Origin: Ypsolopha sequella | Taxonomy: Eukaryota; Arthropoda; Insecta; Lepidoptera; Ypsolophidae | Reading direction: 5' to 3' | DNA: 64,000 bases | NCBI GenBank assembly: GCA_934047225.1 | Contig: OW203989.1 | Coordinates: 16,467,977-16,531,976 of the forward strand | Part shown: positions 23,401-30,010 of the stretch, one piece after another | How positions within the stretch are numbered: the stretch's first letter is position 1 | Layout: every line of letters begins with the position of its first letter | Notes under the pieces: generated by a model | Database searches by the model: none | What the model was told of the DNA's origin: nothing | What the model saw: the letters and a program-made list of their open reading frames with translations, nothing else | Position numbers and translations under genes: made by a program

Positions 23401-26400
23401 TAAGGGAGACCCGCTCTTTCCTCGGATCTTATTTTACAAATTCGTATTAAAATTAGGTTTTGCTTAATACATAATGATAAGTTTAATAATCTTTTTTTTT
23501 ATCTTGGTCTTGTTGTCGCTTTGAACAATAGTATTAGGGTGCCTTACATAAGCAATATATGTGCAGTTTGCCTTTGAATCATCCAAATAAGAAAATGGGA
23601 GTGGGTCATGTCATGATGAATAAAGTATTTAAGCTAATAATAGGTCATTACCTATGAAAAGTCGAAATTTAATTACATATCCATGAGCTTATAATTTCTG
23701 TAATTCAATAGCTATTTCCATTGTTTGTTTTTTTATTTGAAAGTTGATTTCAAGGTTTTATATCTTCGTATTAAATTTTGTTTTTATTGTCAGTTTAATA
23801 CATAAAATTTAATTTTCAAAAACAGTTCGTCCTAAATGCCATTCGTTACCATGATAAGATTCGTAATAATTTTTTAAAGCACACACTTTACAAAAATTAA
23901 CGTTGCTGTTAGCTTAATGTTGTCTCATTCATACACAAAAGAAATTATAAAATTTGCGTTTGTTATTCCTAAAAAAAATGCAAAAATGTTATTACTGCAA
24001 ATTGAGTTTCCTTCAAATTCTCCATAGAAAACGGCCATTTCATAGGTAATTATTATTATTCAAGTATACCCATAAGTCATTTTAGTATTTCGGTATAGTC
24101 ATTTAATTGTTGTAATAATATTATTATTTATGTAAACCCGTTATTGGCCTACGTTAAGTTAATGTTTATTTATAATAAATAAATAAATTTTGCCGTACTG
24201 GCGAGACGTGATTGAGAAGTTCGGTTACCTTTGAGATACACTCACTGCTTAAGTCAGTACTGTACTTGAAATAAAAATTGAAATAAAAGCAAAATAGGCA
24301 AAGTTTTCGTATATAATTGTCTCAGGTCAATGTCCATTTTGTAAAATATAGGCCTTTGTCCTTAGACAAAACAAAATTGAAGACACCGGTACCCGGCTTT
24401 CCGCGAGTGCACAGCTACAAATACAGGCCCATGGACCTGTATTCACTCGCTTCGTCTCGCTCGCGCTACTGTCGAAGCTCGTCGCTCTACCCCTTTCGTT
24501 CGGTGGCGCTCGTTAAAAAACGAGGTCGATTTTTTCGAATTGACGATATAATAACGTACTGCATCTTTCTCTTCATTTATATCATTGCCTTTGTCCCCAG
24601 GTATGGACCCAGCGTCCAAGCGACTGGTGTGGTCGTGCGTGAACGACGTCGCCCGATCAGGACGCAGCGTTGTTCTGACGTCACACAGCATGGAGGAGTG
24701 TGAAGCTCTATGCTCGCGACTCACTATTTGTGTAGACGGCAAGCTCTACTGCTTGGGACCATTGCAACATCTGAAGAGTAAATTCTCTCAAGGTGAGCTA
24801 GGCGCCCAATACTGCACCATTATCCTCCAATCAGGACTCAGCGTCCTTATGACGTCATAGAATAATTGTGTAAAATCGGATAATGCCCAATACCTTTTCA
24901 TAATCTTTCTTGGCATAATTTTTTATAAAAAATTTAATATATCATAATTACAATTGTTGTTATAGTACGTGTTTTGTTCTAGGATACACGGTAATAGTGA
25001 AACTTAAAGCGACCGCTAACAGAAAATTAGATGCATTCGACGTGAAACAGTATATAATGGAGAAGTTTTCTGGAGCTAAACTTATGTAAGTAGATATTAT
25101 ATTTAATTTAAGTTCAGCTTTTTGCTCTATGCGAGTATAACTAATCTTGAACTCAAGGAATTTAATTCCATAGAGAAGTATTTTTGTGACAGATATTCTG
25201 TATAGTAAAAATTACCAAACTATTAATGTAAAGCTACATTAAGTTCGCCATCTGATTGTACAACTTCAAACTAAGTTTTATGTCGATATTACACTAATAG
25301 TTTTCTTCGATCAATGTTTTGTTTTTAAATTTGACTTCAAATTTTTGTCAAGAAAAAAAGGGAGCCCTGATTACGATGGATCAGTTTCCATAGACAATAT
25401 TTGGCTAAGGATCCTTTAAAAGTGGTGTAATATCGGCCTTGAATACGACGCTATAGTGATTCATTTGAGAGTTTGCTTAGCGAATCGTGTCATAACATAA
25501 ACACATAGACTAAAGTAGTTTTTTTTTATCAAATGGGGTACAGTGCGCGCCAATCTTTTAGTCGCCTCTGAAGAAAGCCTCAAGAGGCGACGCAATAGCC
25601 GTTTTACGGTGTCAGGGGGTCGTTAAAGGAGCGAGGGCGCGGTGCACACCCGCCTGCGTGCCGCACCACACCCCCCGCTCGCCATTTAGCAGGTGTCAAC
25701 ACTATGCGTTAGTGTTAGTGCTACGTCCGTACAGTACACACGCGCGCGTTGCATGAAAAGTACCTTCGAGGAAAAAAAACCATGATTCGTTAAGTTTATC
25801 GTTGAATCTGTTTGTTATAGTTTATTGTTTTTGTTGCCTTTATTTGTTGTTTTGTTGATATAGTTTGTTAAAGTTTTGTTGATTTAGTTTGTTAAAGTTT
25901 ATTGTTGTTGTTATGCCTCGCGGACAATATAGCGTTTTAAGGTGACAATGTAGGAAAATGGTGTTTATATTATTGCGTTTTATTTAAATTGTTAAGATTG
26001 CACTAAAATAATAATTAAGTAGGTAGGTACACCTTCCCACTTATAGTAAACATTTAATAATCAACTGTTGATATTATTGTTTCCTTGACTGTACCTGCGC
26101 AAGCTTGCACTCGTAACCCATTCAGAGGCGACTAAAAGATTGGCGCGCACTGTAATACGGCAGTCTGGAAAAGAGATGGCTCTGAGCAAGCGGGACAAAA
26201 TGTATAATTTCTCTTTTAGGCGCATCGCTCACACAAGAGTCGAGGTGCTGCTAGGAGACGGGCCGCGGTCGTTCAAAAAACGCACCACCTATAGCAGTGG
26301 CGTGCACTGAACTTTGTGCTGGAAAAGCAATGAGAAGATTAAGTTTGACAGTAAAAAAATAAGAAAAAATCCAAGTACCACTTTGAAAAAAGAAAGTTTG

Positions 26401-27090
26401 ACAATTTTCACTTTACGGCAGACAGTGGTGCCGATTCGATGCATCACGAACGACTTTACTTACTTGACAGGACTAACCTGTCCTGTCTTTGTCTGTTCGA
26501 TTATAATTCGATAGAGAAATAAAATTAAGTATAGTTCTGTCAAATAAGTTAAATCGTACTACACGGAATCGACACTATTTTCTACACCGGCGCCATACAA
26601 ATAATTATTTTTCCAGCAAAAAAGTTCTGTGCACGCCACTTTATGTATTATTTAGGATCCAATTGCTTGCGCTTACTTTACACCGCCGCCGCGCCCCGCC
26701 GCCCCGCCCGCGCCTCTTCGAAAGCATCCTAAATAATATCAACGGAGGTGCGTTTTTTGAACGCCCTCAACTCCGCCTCGCTCGACATCTTGTGTGTGCG
26801 ATAATGCGTCTTACATTACTCGTACGACTCCGTTCCTTTTCCGGACTGTCATTATGCCCATTATAATAAAAAAAAACGACTATAGTAAATATACGGCCGT
26901 CCATTCCAGCGAGCAGTACCTGGGAATCAGCACGTACTACGTGAACGACAAGGAGCTGCCCTGGTGGCGAGTGTTCCACACGATGGAGGAGGCAGTCGCA
27001 CTGTACCCCATCGAGGACTACTCCGTGTCGCAGACCTCGCTCGAGCAGGTGTTCCTCCGGTTCACCAGAATTTACGCACACAAGGATTAA
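2256..27090 (+). CDS. Gene 1: ABCA-subfamily ABC transporter, 3' half (5' end off the left edge)
   Basis: Spliced exons: 2256-2465, 3764-3868, 10346-10517, 11882-12007, 13109-13232, 14112-14233 (first of several alternative copies), 15510-15634, 16639-16822, 17807-17968, 21070-21227, 22410-22506, 24601-24792, 24983-25085, 26910-27090 (stop TAA). Total 2061 nt, 686 residues, all phases consistent. Order: large extracellular loop of the second membrane domain, membrane helices, cysteine-rich loop, last helix, then NBD2 with Walker A (GINGAGKTT), Q-loop (YCPQFDAL), signature (CSGGTKRK), Walker B (VYLDEPTTG), D-loop (MDPASKR) and H-loop (SHSM). Full ABCA proteins have two membrane domains and two NBDs, so about half the protein is missing to the left. 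The family usually moves lipids across membranes using ATP; the substrate here cannot be told. It is a paralogue of gene 2 and converges on it. Family call is firm; the orthologue (ABCA1, ABCA3 or other) is not resolved. Confidence 0.93.
2503..2755 (+). mobile_element. LINE fragment: C-terminal end of a non-LTR retrotransposon ORF
   Basis: The frame reads [20 protein letters not shown], then [20 protein letters not shown], then [12 protein letters not shown] and a stop. This is the C-terminal tail of insect non-LTR reverse transcriptase polyproteins (W-x-GH-RR, GRP-RW-DDL, W-GEAYVQ pattern). It is 5' truncated, as dead LINEs usually are, and lies only about 40 nt after the donor of gene 1 exon 1. 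The 3' end (GTCGAATACGGGCTGATAGA) resembles those at 40.7 and 57.7 kb. Confidence 0.75.
3125..3162. repeat. G-run / C-run hairpin
   Basis: A run of 16 mostly G bases (3125-3140) faces ATCCCCCCC at 3154-3162 across a 13-nt loop. Such runs can form a stable hairpin or G-quadruplex; no function is implied. Confidence 0.5.
3224..3345 (+). repeat. Dispersed repeat, copy 1 of 2
   Basis: GCGAATTTTATTTTTGTCAC, CTCCAAGCG and GGGGCGGATTCAGGGC recur in the same orientation at 55234-55330. Confidence 0.65.
3764..3868 (+). CDS. Gene 1 exon 2: membrane helix
   Basis: 105 nt, phase 0 to 0, acceptor TTTACAG, donor GTTAGT. It encodes a hydrophobic helix ([20 protein letters not shown] followed by VLFVIK). 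Same length and phase as gene 2 exon 58728-58624. Confidence 0.9.
3905..4018 (+). repeat. Short degenerate tandem repeat
   Basis: About six imperfect units of the form CGCAAAATGTGCACTT / ATGAGCACTGAG at 16-20 nt spacing, in gene 1 intron 2. Confidence 0.55.
4467..4999 (+). repeat. Tandem array of a ~137-bp unit
   Basis: Units begin near 4467, 4604 and 4740, each with CTTTAAACGATTTCATGATT, CGAACTGAA, TTGTATAACAATAT and CTTGTTTACATCACCAGT. Units 1 and 2 are nearly identical; unit 3 is shortened; a fourth decayed unit is at 4921-4999. Satellite-like and intronic. Not a CRISPR array: no short repeat with unique spacers. Confidence 0.8.
5000..7600. other. Gene 1 intron 2, no recognised feature
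   Basis: AT-rich intron sequence with a more GC-balanced block at 5640-6340. An open frame at 7042-7410 (122 codons) has no family resemblance I can name and no splice or start context; I treat it as chance or transposon debris. Confidence 0.5.
7625..8010 (+). mobile_element. tRNA-derived SINE (tRNA-Lys-like head)
   Basis: The head has a box A-like TAACTCAGGGGTAGAACGC and box B-like GGTTCGATCTC, with CTCTTAATC at the anticodon position as in tRNA-Lys(CUU). The acceptor stem does not pair, so it is not a tRNA gene. The body carries GTGAAGGAAAACATAGTAAG and AAACCTGCATGCCC, words I recognise from common lepidopteran SINEs, and ends in an AT-dinucleotide tail. Confidence 0.8.
8655..9274. mobile_element. 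TA-flanked inverted-repeat element, CAGTGTGTCCC family, copy 1
   Basis: Left terminus CAGTGTGTCCCTTGTACAAG and right terminus CTTGTACGAGGGACACACTG are inverted, continuing through GTGCACATCCGAAA. TA lies just outside both ends. 620 bp, no transposase frame. A second copy is at 44676-45930. Termini and target fit a Tc1/mariner-type non-autonomous element. Confidence 0.85.
9886..10302 (-). mobile_element. AT-rich MITE, 410-bp family, copy 1 of 3
   Basis: Reverse complement of the copies at 23643-24045 and 41828-42234. Ends are inverted (CTTTACCTATGAAATTGCCG / CGGCAATTTCATATGTAAAG). Shared interior words include GTTCGTCCTAAATGCCAT and TGTCTCATTCATACACAAAA (read on the - strand). Confidence 0.8.
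10346..10517 (+). CDS. Gene 1 exon 3: membrane helix and coupling segment
   Basis: 172 nt, phase 0 to 1, acceptor TTCTAG, donor GTAAGT. It begins [17 protein letters not shown], the conserved cytoplasmic segment of ABCA proteins, then the helix [20 protein letters not shown]. Gene 2 exon 58548-58377 has the same length and phases. A MITE copy (9886-10302) ends about 40 nt upstream of the acceptor. Confidence 0.92.
10555..10700. repeat. Small foldback element, copy 1 of 2
   Basis: Starts GTGAAAACTTCTTTAGGCGT and ends with AAAGTTTTCACTTCTGTCGG; the 32575-32715 segment is a diverged reverse complement (GCGCCTAAAAAAGTTTTCAC). Confidence 0.6.
11448..11703. mobile_element. Near-perfect foldback MITE, CAAGGTG family, copy 1
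   Basis: The left arm (CAAGGTGCCTTTTTGATCAT, later AACAATTTTTGTAAAATTCG) is mirrored by the right arm (ATGATCAAAAAGTCACCTTG). TA flanks both sides. 256 bp; a 161-bp relative is at 31619-31779. Confidence 0.85.
11882..12007 (+). CDS. Gene 1 exon 4: two membrane helices
   Basis: 126 nt, phase 1 to 1, acceptor CTTTCCAG, donor GTGAGT. It encodes [20 protein letters not shown] and a second hydrophobic stretch ending in INIFAG. The nearer-looking acceptor TTTGCAG at 11865 is rejected because it puts a stop in frame. Same length as gene 2 exon 58306-58181. Confidence 0.9.
12016..12365 (+). repeat. Dispersed repeat with nested foldback, copy 1
   Basis: TTAAGGCGATATGTGAATGT, GTTACTCCATATGCGAAAAA and GCTATCAAAATTTCATTTAA match the reverse complement of 22030-22225. 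In this copy a foldback (12180-12338; GGGCTCTACCGCGTAACTCT against AGAATTACGCGGTAGACCC) is inserted between CCAGG and TCCTAGATACTG, which are adjacent in the other copy (CTAAGACCTGG on its + strand). The repeat starts 8 nt after the donor of gene 1 exon 4. Confidence 0.7.
13109..13232 (+). CDS. Gene 1 exon 5: segment before the cysteine-rich loop
   Basis: 124 nt, phase 1 to 2, acceptor TTTTCAG, donor GTATGT. It encodes [12 protein letters not shown] and [18 protein letters not shown]. The counterpart gene 2 exon (57035-56918) is 118 nt and shares the phases and the LP-type ending. Confidence 0.88.
13340..13735 (+). mobile_element. tRNA-derived SINE, copy A
   Basis: The tRNA-like core at 13607-13678 has box A GATAGCTCAGTGGTTAGAGC and box B GGTTTGAATCC, with GGT at the anticodon position. 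The surrounding words (CGGTAAATTCACGAGTTG before, CACATCCAGATTT and TTCTGCGTTTCTATACTGCA after) recur in copies at 32.1-32.5 kb and 63.1 kb, so this is a SINE rather than a tRNA gene. Confidence 0.8.
14112..14233 (+). CDS. Gene 1 exon 6, copy 1: cysteine-rich extracellular loop
   Basis: 122 nt, entered after two codon bases and left after one; acceptor TTTGACAG, donor GTACGT. It is open and encodes [16 protein letters not shown], a middle part with NCTRQTIC, and ends SLNVSLCC; the next exon supplies the following Ile. The cysteine pattern ending CC matches gene 2 residues around TPASCC in exon 56680-56425, the loop before the last membrane helix. It is the first of at least five full-length copies. 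The N in NCT is a possible glycosylation site. Confidence 0.88.
14274..14395 (+). CDS. Gene 1 exon 6, copy 2 (intact duplicate exon)
   Basis: Second copy, 162 nt downstream of the first and with a 40-nt spacer. It is open, with acceptor CTCGACAG and donor GTACGT intact. It differs from copy 1 by F to L, M to I and A to V in the first third ([10 protein letters not shown]). The 40-nt spacer is short for an insect intron, so copies 1 and 2 are unlikely to be joined; joining would also break frame (244 nt). It could be a true mutually exclusive exon or a recent duplication never used. Confidence 0.7.
14436..14557 (+). pseudogene. Gene 1 exon 6, copy 3 (in-frame stop)
   Basis: Third copy, again 162 nt on. 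Splice sites look intact (CTCGACAG and GTACGT), but the Gln codon CAG after LCA is TAG, giving a stop about 20 codons in. The first residue of the copy is Tyr (TAC) instead of Asp. Inclusion would end the protein before the last helix and NBD2, so it is dead or acts as a poison exon. Confidence 0.75.
14583..14732. mobile_element. MITE between exon copies 3 and 4, TA-flanked
   Basis: A foldback of about 150 bp: the left end (CAGGTCCTCTAAAAAGGCCG) pairs with the right end (CGGCCTTTTTTAGATCCCTAG), with GAATCA/TGATTC continuing the arms. TA lies directly outside both ends, as in Tc1/mariner-type MITEs. It interrupts the regular 162-nt spacing of the exon array. Confidence 0.7.
14738..14850. mobile_element. 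Second small foldback in the exon array
   Basis: The left end AAATAATGCACATCG pairs with the right end CGATGTGCATTATTT, enclosing about 80 bp. It sits directly after the MITE at 14583-14732. The two insertions together separate exon copies 1-3 from 4-6. Confidence 0.6.
14881..15002 (+). pseudogene. Gene 1 exon 6, copy 4 (in-frame stop)
   Basis: Fourth copy, 122 nt, acceptor GCAACAG and donor GTACGT. It has the same CAG to TAG stop as copy 3 and also a Cys to Tyr change (ILAYDG). In its first third it resembles copy 1 (TTCACG, Phe) rather than copies 2, 3 and 5 (TTAACG, Leu), so it is mosaic. Confidence 0.75.
15043..15164 (+). CDS. Gene 1 exon 6, copy 5 (open, weakened donor)
   Basis: Fifth copy, open through its length, acceptor CTCGACAG. 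It starts with Tyr like copy 3 and has Asn to Thr in FPNIVT, which removes an Asn next to the NCT site. The donor is GTGTCA because the ACGTGAGT part present in the other copies is deleted, so splicing out of it is doubtful. Confidence 0.55.
15190..15260 (+). pseudogene. Gene 1 exon 6, copy 6 (decayed remnant)
   Basis: A truncated relic directly after copy 5: the spacer word GTACTCGATAG is followed by ATAAATGTGCGTTTTGTCAT, recognisably the start of the exon but carrying stops, and then ACGATCACTGCACTCAGTTC. It ends near AACATAATTAACATC. Confidence 0.6.
15510..15634 (+). CDS. Gene 1 exon 7: last membrane helix
   Basis: 125 nt, phase 1 to 0, acceptor ACTTCCAG, donor GTAAAT. It encodes [14 protein letters not shown] then the helix [20 protein letters not shown] and EYQLLNK. 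It corresponds to the second half of gene 2 exon 56680-56425 ([13 protein letters not shown]), so gene 1 has an extra intron exactly where the exon array sits. Confidence 0.9.
15713..16013. repeat. Long palindrome (foldback) in gene 1 intron 7
   Basis: Arms of about 115 bp: CCTTGCATTTATTGTCATAA and GTAATCGTTAAGTGTGACCA on the left are mirrored by GGTCACACTTAACGATTACA and TTATGACATTAAATGCAAGG on the right. The core is a MITE (ACAGGTTGTAATCG / CGATTACACCCTGT), but the mirror continues about 40 bp beyond those ends. Confidence 0.8.
16639..16822 (+). CDS. Gene 1 exon 8: linker and start of NBD2
   Basis: 184 nt, phase 0 to 1, acceptor CGGACAG, donor GTGAGT. It encodes the cytoplasmic linker ([20 protein letters not shown]) and the first NBD strand ([17 protein letters not shown], with the aromatic A-loop Tyr pair). 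It matches gene 2 exon 55690-55510 ([13 protein letters not shown]). Confidence 0.92.
17807..17968 (+). CDS. Gene 1 exon 9: NBD2 Walker A
   Basis: 162 nt, phase 1 to 1, acceptor CTTCCAG, donor GTCAGT. It encodes [19 protein letters not shown], containing the ATP-binding P-loop GINGAGKTT, then [19 protein letters not shown]. Same length as gene 2 exon 48753-48592. Confidence 0.95.
17978..18414. mobile_element. Inverted-repeat element just after the Walker A exon of gene 1
   Basis: Left terminus ACCATAGACTAAGTATTACT pairs with right terminus AGTAATAAGTCTATGGT, extending through ACGTATAGACC / GGTCTATACGT. 437 bp, starting 9 nt after the donor GTCAGT of exon 9, so the splice donor sits almost against the element. 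Confidence 0.8.
18521..19836. mobile_element. 1.3-kb DNA transposon with ~80-bp terminal inverted repeats
   Basis: Left end AGCGGTTTCGCAGCCGGATT mirrors right end AATCCGGCTGCGGTACCGCT; similarity continues through TTGTGAAA, the RCGCCTTTT-type block, ACTTAAATTCAAAA and TTATTCAACRAAACCTT. The interior has the palindrome CACCAGGCAAGCCTGGTG and an open stretch ([20 protein letters not shown]) of unknown nature. A diverged inverted copy lacking its ends is at 51418-52545. No recognisable transposase. Confidence 0.75.
19837..21069. other. Gene 1 intron 9 remainder, no recognised feature
   Basis: AT-rich sequence before the Q-loop exon. Open frames across 20745-21060 overlap the acceptor and are incidental. 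Confidence 0.45.
21070..21227 (+). CDS. Gene 1 exon 10: NBD2 Q-loop
   Basis: 158 nt, phase 1 to 0, acceptor CGGCAG, donor GTAAAC. It begins [20 protein letters not shown], the ABCA Q-loop with catalytic-site Gln, then the helical subdomain ending FTRHFDKK. Same length as gene 2 exon 48487-48330. Confidence 0.95.
21361..21540 (+). repeat. Abundant lepidopteran repeat, TTTTTAGGGTTCCGTA end
   Basis: Begins TTTTTAGGGTTCCGTAGTAC and contains GGAGACTCCGTT-like sequence (GTGAGACTCCGTTGTCCGTC) and CTCATAATTTTAGCACC. The same segments appear reversed at 60525-60640. I recognise this end from many moth and butterfly genomes but cannot name the class with certainty. Confidence 0.7.
21980..21996 (+). 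repeat. Poly-C tract
   Basis: An uninterrupted run of C of about 17 bases at 21980-21996, preceded by CCCCCGATTC. Likely length-variable and error-prone in sequencing. Confidence 0.8.
22030..22225 (-). repeat. Dispersed repeat, copy 2 (uninterrupted)
   Basis: Reverse complement of 12016-12365 without the nested foldback; it shows the empty site of that insertion. Confidence 0.65.
22410..22506 (+). CDS. Gene 1 exon 11: NBD2 signature and Walker B
   Basis: 97 nt, phase 0 to 1, acceptor TTGCCAG, donor GTAAGC. It encodes [20 protein letters not shown] and [10 protein letters not shown]. The signature reads C-S-G-G-T where gene 2 and most ABCA proteins read Y-S-G-G-N; the two Gly and the Walker B Asp-Glu are kept. 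In gene 2 this exon is fused with the next one. Confidence 0.93.
22625..22935. mobile_element. Foldback MITE, ATACAACGTGTAAC family, copy 1
   Basis: AGGTGTAACCATATTTGAAG at the left mirrors CTTCAAATATGGTTACACCT at the right; CAATGGTATAGAACAACTTT mirrors AAAGTTGTTCTATACCATTG. A second copy is at 29397-29647. It directly follows the Walker B exon intron start in gene 1 intron 11. Confidence 0.85.
23643..24045 (+). mobile_element. AT-rich MITE, 410-bp family, copy 2 of 3
   Basis: Same family as 9886-10302 (opposite strand) and 41828-42234 (same strand); shares AAACAGTTCGTCCTAAATGC and AATGTTGTCTCATTCATACA. Confidence 0.8.
24601..24792 (+). CDS. Gene 1 exon 12: NBD2 D-loop and H-loop
   Basis: 192 nt, phase 1 to 1, acceptor TCCCCAG, donor GTGAGC. 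It encodes [11 protein letters not shown] (D-loop), [20 protein letters not shown] (H-loop His) and [12 protein letters not shown], the standard end of the ABCA catalytic core. Confidence 0.95.
24983..25085 (+). CDS. Gene 1 exon 13: regulatory tail after NBD2
   Basis: 103 nt, phase 1 to 2, acceptor GTTCTAG, donor GTAAGT. It encodes [20 protein letters not shown] and [14 protein letters not shown]. It aligns with gene 2 exon 47566-47455 ([15 protein letters not shown]). Reading through the donor would give an immediate TAA, so the exon boundary is clear. Confidence 0.88.
25541..26152. mobile_element. TA-flanked element with 32-bp TIRs, CAGTGCGCGCC family, copy 1
   Basis: CAGTGCGCGCCAATCTTTTA at the left is the exact inverse of TAAAAGATTGGCGCGCACTG at the right, continuing through GTCGCCTCTGA / TCAGAGGCGAC. 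TA sits just outside both ends. 612 bp with a GC-rich left interior and AT-rich right interior, no transposase. A 121-bp relative is at 43853-43973. Confidence 0.88.
26296..26640. mobile_element. Inverted-repeat element containing a nested MITE
   Basis: AGTGGCGTGCACTGAACTTT and TGCTGGAAAA at the left mirror TTTTCCAGCA and AAGTTCTGTGCACGCCACT at the right. Inside it, 26422-26575 is a separate foldback (see next entry). Confidence 0.75.
26422..26575. mobile_element. Nested foldback MITE, GTGTCGATTC family, copy 1
   Basis: AGTGGTGCCGATTCGATGCA mirrors the segment ending GAATCGACACTAT, with ACTTACTTGACAGGACTAAC against GTTCTGTCAAATAAGTTAAA. A better preserved copy is at 35428-35622. Confidence 0.7.
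26910..27090 (+). CDS. Gene 1 exon 14: C-terminus and stop
   Basis: 181 nt from acceptor CATTCCAG to the stop TAA at 27088-27090. It encodes [17 protein letters not shown] and [20 protein letters not shown], the conserved ABCA C-terminal motif (gene 2: [19 protein letters not shown]). An AATAAA at 27438-27443 is the first obvious polyadenylation hexamer, but it lies inside a MITE. Confidence 0.95.
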
Positions 27091-27290
27091 CTCCTTGTTG
27101 TTTTGTGATATTCCCTGCGGGCGATCCAGACCTTTAGAACGTTATAAGAAAATAACAGTGGGCCTACCATGAGTTTGGGTCTCGGTACTGAAGTATTTTG
27201 TATTAGAAATTCTGGTTCCTCCCGTAAACCGCTAGGGGCGCTGTACTATTTCTCATATAAAGTGAGTGTCGAGGCGTAAAACACATAGAG

Positions 27291-27560
27291 GCCGTCCATA
27301 TATTACGTCATTTAAAAATGGGGAGCGGCTGCTCTGCGGATGATGATAATATCATTAGCATAGATGGCAATAATGGGGGGTCTTCCCAAAAGAACAAACT
27401 ATTTTTTAAACAACAATATTAATTTTGTAATACAGACAATAAAAAGACAGTTTTGTGAAAGTGCAGGCTCATGTATGAGATGACGACGATAGAATGATTA
27501 TAGGGCATGGAGGAGCGTCGAAAATGGGCAAAAATCGATGACGTAATTTATGGCCTGCCC
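27291..27560. mobile_element. Inverted-repeat element in the 3' flank of gene 1
   Basis: GGCCGTCCATATATTACGTC at the left mirrors GATGACGTAATTTATGGCC at the right. About 270 bp, starting 200 bp after the gene 1 stop and containing its first AATAAA (27438-27443). Confidence 0.7.
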
Positions 27561-27624
27561 CTAGTAGGCCTAGTGTGAAGTAAACAGCGTTTCGACTGAT
27601 AATTTTCGTCAATACTAACGTTAC

Positions 27625-28005
27625 GAATCAAAACGAAATGGTACCGATATATAACGTTATACTGTTAAAGCAAAGGCAAGAATCCTTTAAGGGTATATCA
27701 GTATGACACATAAAGGTTGAAAAAAATTTGCGGCAATTTTGAATAATGTACCGGGATCCCACAATATCACGATTTGTTGAACTTAAAATACACAAATCTC
27801 GTGGACACCCTCGCTGGTCGTTGACCCCTGATAGCGTCAATAGCACATATAACACAATTACTCAATGTGATCGGTCGAGACCGCGTTACGGGGGAATGAA
27901 CCGTAGACATAGCTTAAAAAAATAGTATAATTTTTGGTAAAAATTTAGGGTGTATTTTTTCATCAAAATTGTATCAGTATCGTGTATACTTGTATACCCT
28001 AAGGG
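27625..28005 (-). repeat. Dispersed repeat, copy 2 of 2
   Basis: Diverged reverse complement of 775-1110 (shares AATTACTCAATGTGATCGGT and GTTGACCCCTGATAGCGTC). Confidence 0.65.
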
Positions 28006-29058
28006 ATATCTTGCTTGGGTTTGCATTTACAACATATATAACGTTGTGTATTCGATTTCAAGGTCTGGAGCGTTCATAGATCAACCGACTTACTGACAGT
28101 TTGTATTATGCTGTCGTTAGGGATAAGTAGCTGTATGTACATTTACCGGCTGCAAATAGAGTGCTAACGGTGCAACTACATATTGTACTGATCACGTTGA
28201 ACAACTTTCCTAAAGAAATGCAGAAAGTGGGATTTTATTTTGTCACTTTTTCTTGCAAATTTACATGCTGTAAATTTTGTACGGTTAAGTTTTTTTTTAT
28301 TACATTGGATACTTTTGCAAACGTTGTTTAGTTCGACCAGTATAATATTTGGTTTCATAAAATGTCACCTGCCTCTTTACTCATAGTGTAACGAAACGTC
28401 TGTCCGTTTTACTTATAATATCTAGAGCGCTTCTTAAGATTTTAGAATAGGTATAGTTGAGCTGTGACTGAAATGATCTTATCTTGATTATTTTAGTAAA
28501 ATAAATCGGAAAAATAAGCTTCTCTTTCAGTACGGGTAGAGCTGCGGCAAAAAAAACATTTTGTAAACGTGTGGGGGAGAAAAAGCACGGCTTTTCTAAC
28601 TCGTATCTTTGCAAAGTCTCAGAACTTGGTTGTTGGTCGAATTGACAAAATTCTTGAAAATAACTGCCATATTATTGACCATCCAAACTGAGACCACTAT
28701 TTAAACAATGTGTGAAAATTTTGTCATGTTTTGTTTACTGATCCAATTGAAAACCATTTGAATTATACTGGGGAACATTGAAATTGAAAATTAAATGTTA
28801 TAATTATCTCAAAGGAAAAATTGTTTTTGTGTGTGGTCTCAGTAATTACGAATTGTCACCGCCCTCATGCAATTTTAAGGTTAGTTTATACAGTTGAGTG
28901 CCATGTAAACAATGTAAACATGTCATGTATTTTACAGGCCCGATGGGATCTTGCCTATTCTTCATGTTACTAGATCTGTGATTATTTAGTTTGTAAATTA
29001 TGCTGCCCCATTTATATAATTATTCGTAAATATAATAGCCGTATTCTGTACCTGTGTA

Positions 29059-29277
29059 CCTATTCTGTATCTTTGGTTGCTAACTGAACTGGGTGCGTAT
29101 CAAAACATAGATAAAAACAAAGATTTCAAAATTGCCTTTAGTGGGTATTGAACTATTAACGAACTGTGCTGTCACTTCAAGTGCGAACATATCCTTAGAC
29201 AATCGGAGTTCGATATTATATCTATGTTTTTGATGATAGGCACCCAGTCCAGTTGGCAACTACAGATACATAATAGG
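29059..29277. mobile_element. Foldback MITE, copy 2 of 2
   Basis: Same family and orientation as 361-583, with GATGATAGGCACCCAGTCCA and AAGTGCGAACATATCCTTAG in common. Confidence 0.7.
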
Positions 29278-29396
29278 CCCGTTAGATGAATAGCACCCAC
29301 AGGGTAACGGATATGTGAATTTTGTTCTATACCACTAACAACGCTCCTAAATTCAAGGTGGTGTTAGTTCGTTTCTAAGGGCCATTTTATAAGACA

Positions 29397-29647
29397 TTAT
29401 ACAATTTGTAACAGAAAAGTGTAACCATATTTGAAGAGCTTATTCTGTCAATGGTACAGAACAACTTTTACTATGCAACAAACACTGTATCTGGAAAAAA
29501 AAATTAACTGTTAGTAAACTGCAATGCCGGCAATGCCGCTCGTTTGAAATGTATGATAGGGCACATTTTTTTTCGAGATTTCAGTGTTGGCTTCATAGTA
29601 AAAGTTGTTCTTCAAATATGGTTACACCTTTCAGTTACACGTTGTAT
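29397..29647. mobile_element. Foldback MITE, ATACAACGTGTAAC family, copy 2
   Basis: Same arms as 22625-22935 (GTGTAACCATATTTGAAGAG / CTTCAAATATGGTTACACCT); the right arm has lost the ATACCATTGACTGAATAAG part. Confidence 0.8.
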
Positions 29648-30010
29648 AAGTGGGGAATAAGGATAATAAAAATTAAACATACTTTATATGAATGTTCGAT
29701 GAATCAAAAAACTAACAGTTACATATTTGATTCATCCAACATTCATATAAAGCAGGGCCGGCCAAAGTTTTGACCTGTGAGATCTACTTGTGTTCAAAAA
29801 TATTTCATGCAGTCGACTGCGACGGCCTAGAAGGAAAAACAAAATAATTTTGTGATTAGTAAAGTATTGTAAGTACAAAATTCTCATTTTTACTCCGCGT
29901 TATGTTTTTGGGTGGATATTTGATCCTCCATATATGCTCTACAACTTCATTATAGTGGGCAGTGTAAAAACTAACTGTGATGCGCAAACAGGAAGTTAAG
30001 TGGGTCTTTG

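Noticed and set aside
24317..24703. 128-codon open frame overlapping gene 1 exon 12
   Set aside because: A frame shadow of the NBD2 exon joined to upstream intron sequence.
27438..27443. AATAAA as the gene 1 polyadenylation signal
   Set aside because: It is the first hexamer after the stop but lies inside a MITE and is common by chance in AT-rich DNA, so I do not annotate a terminator.
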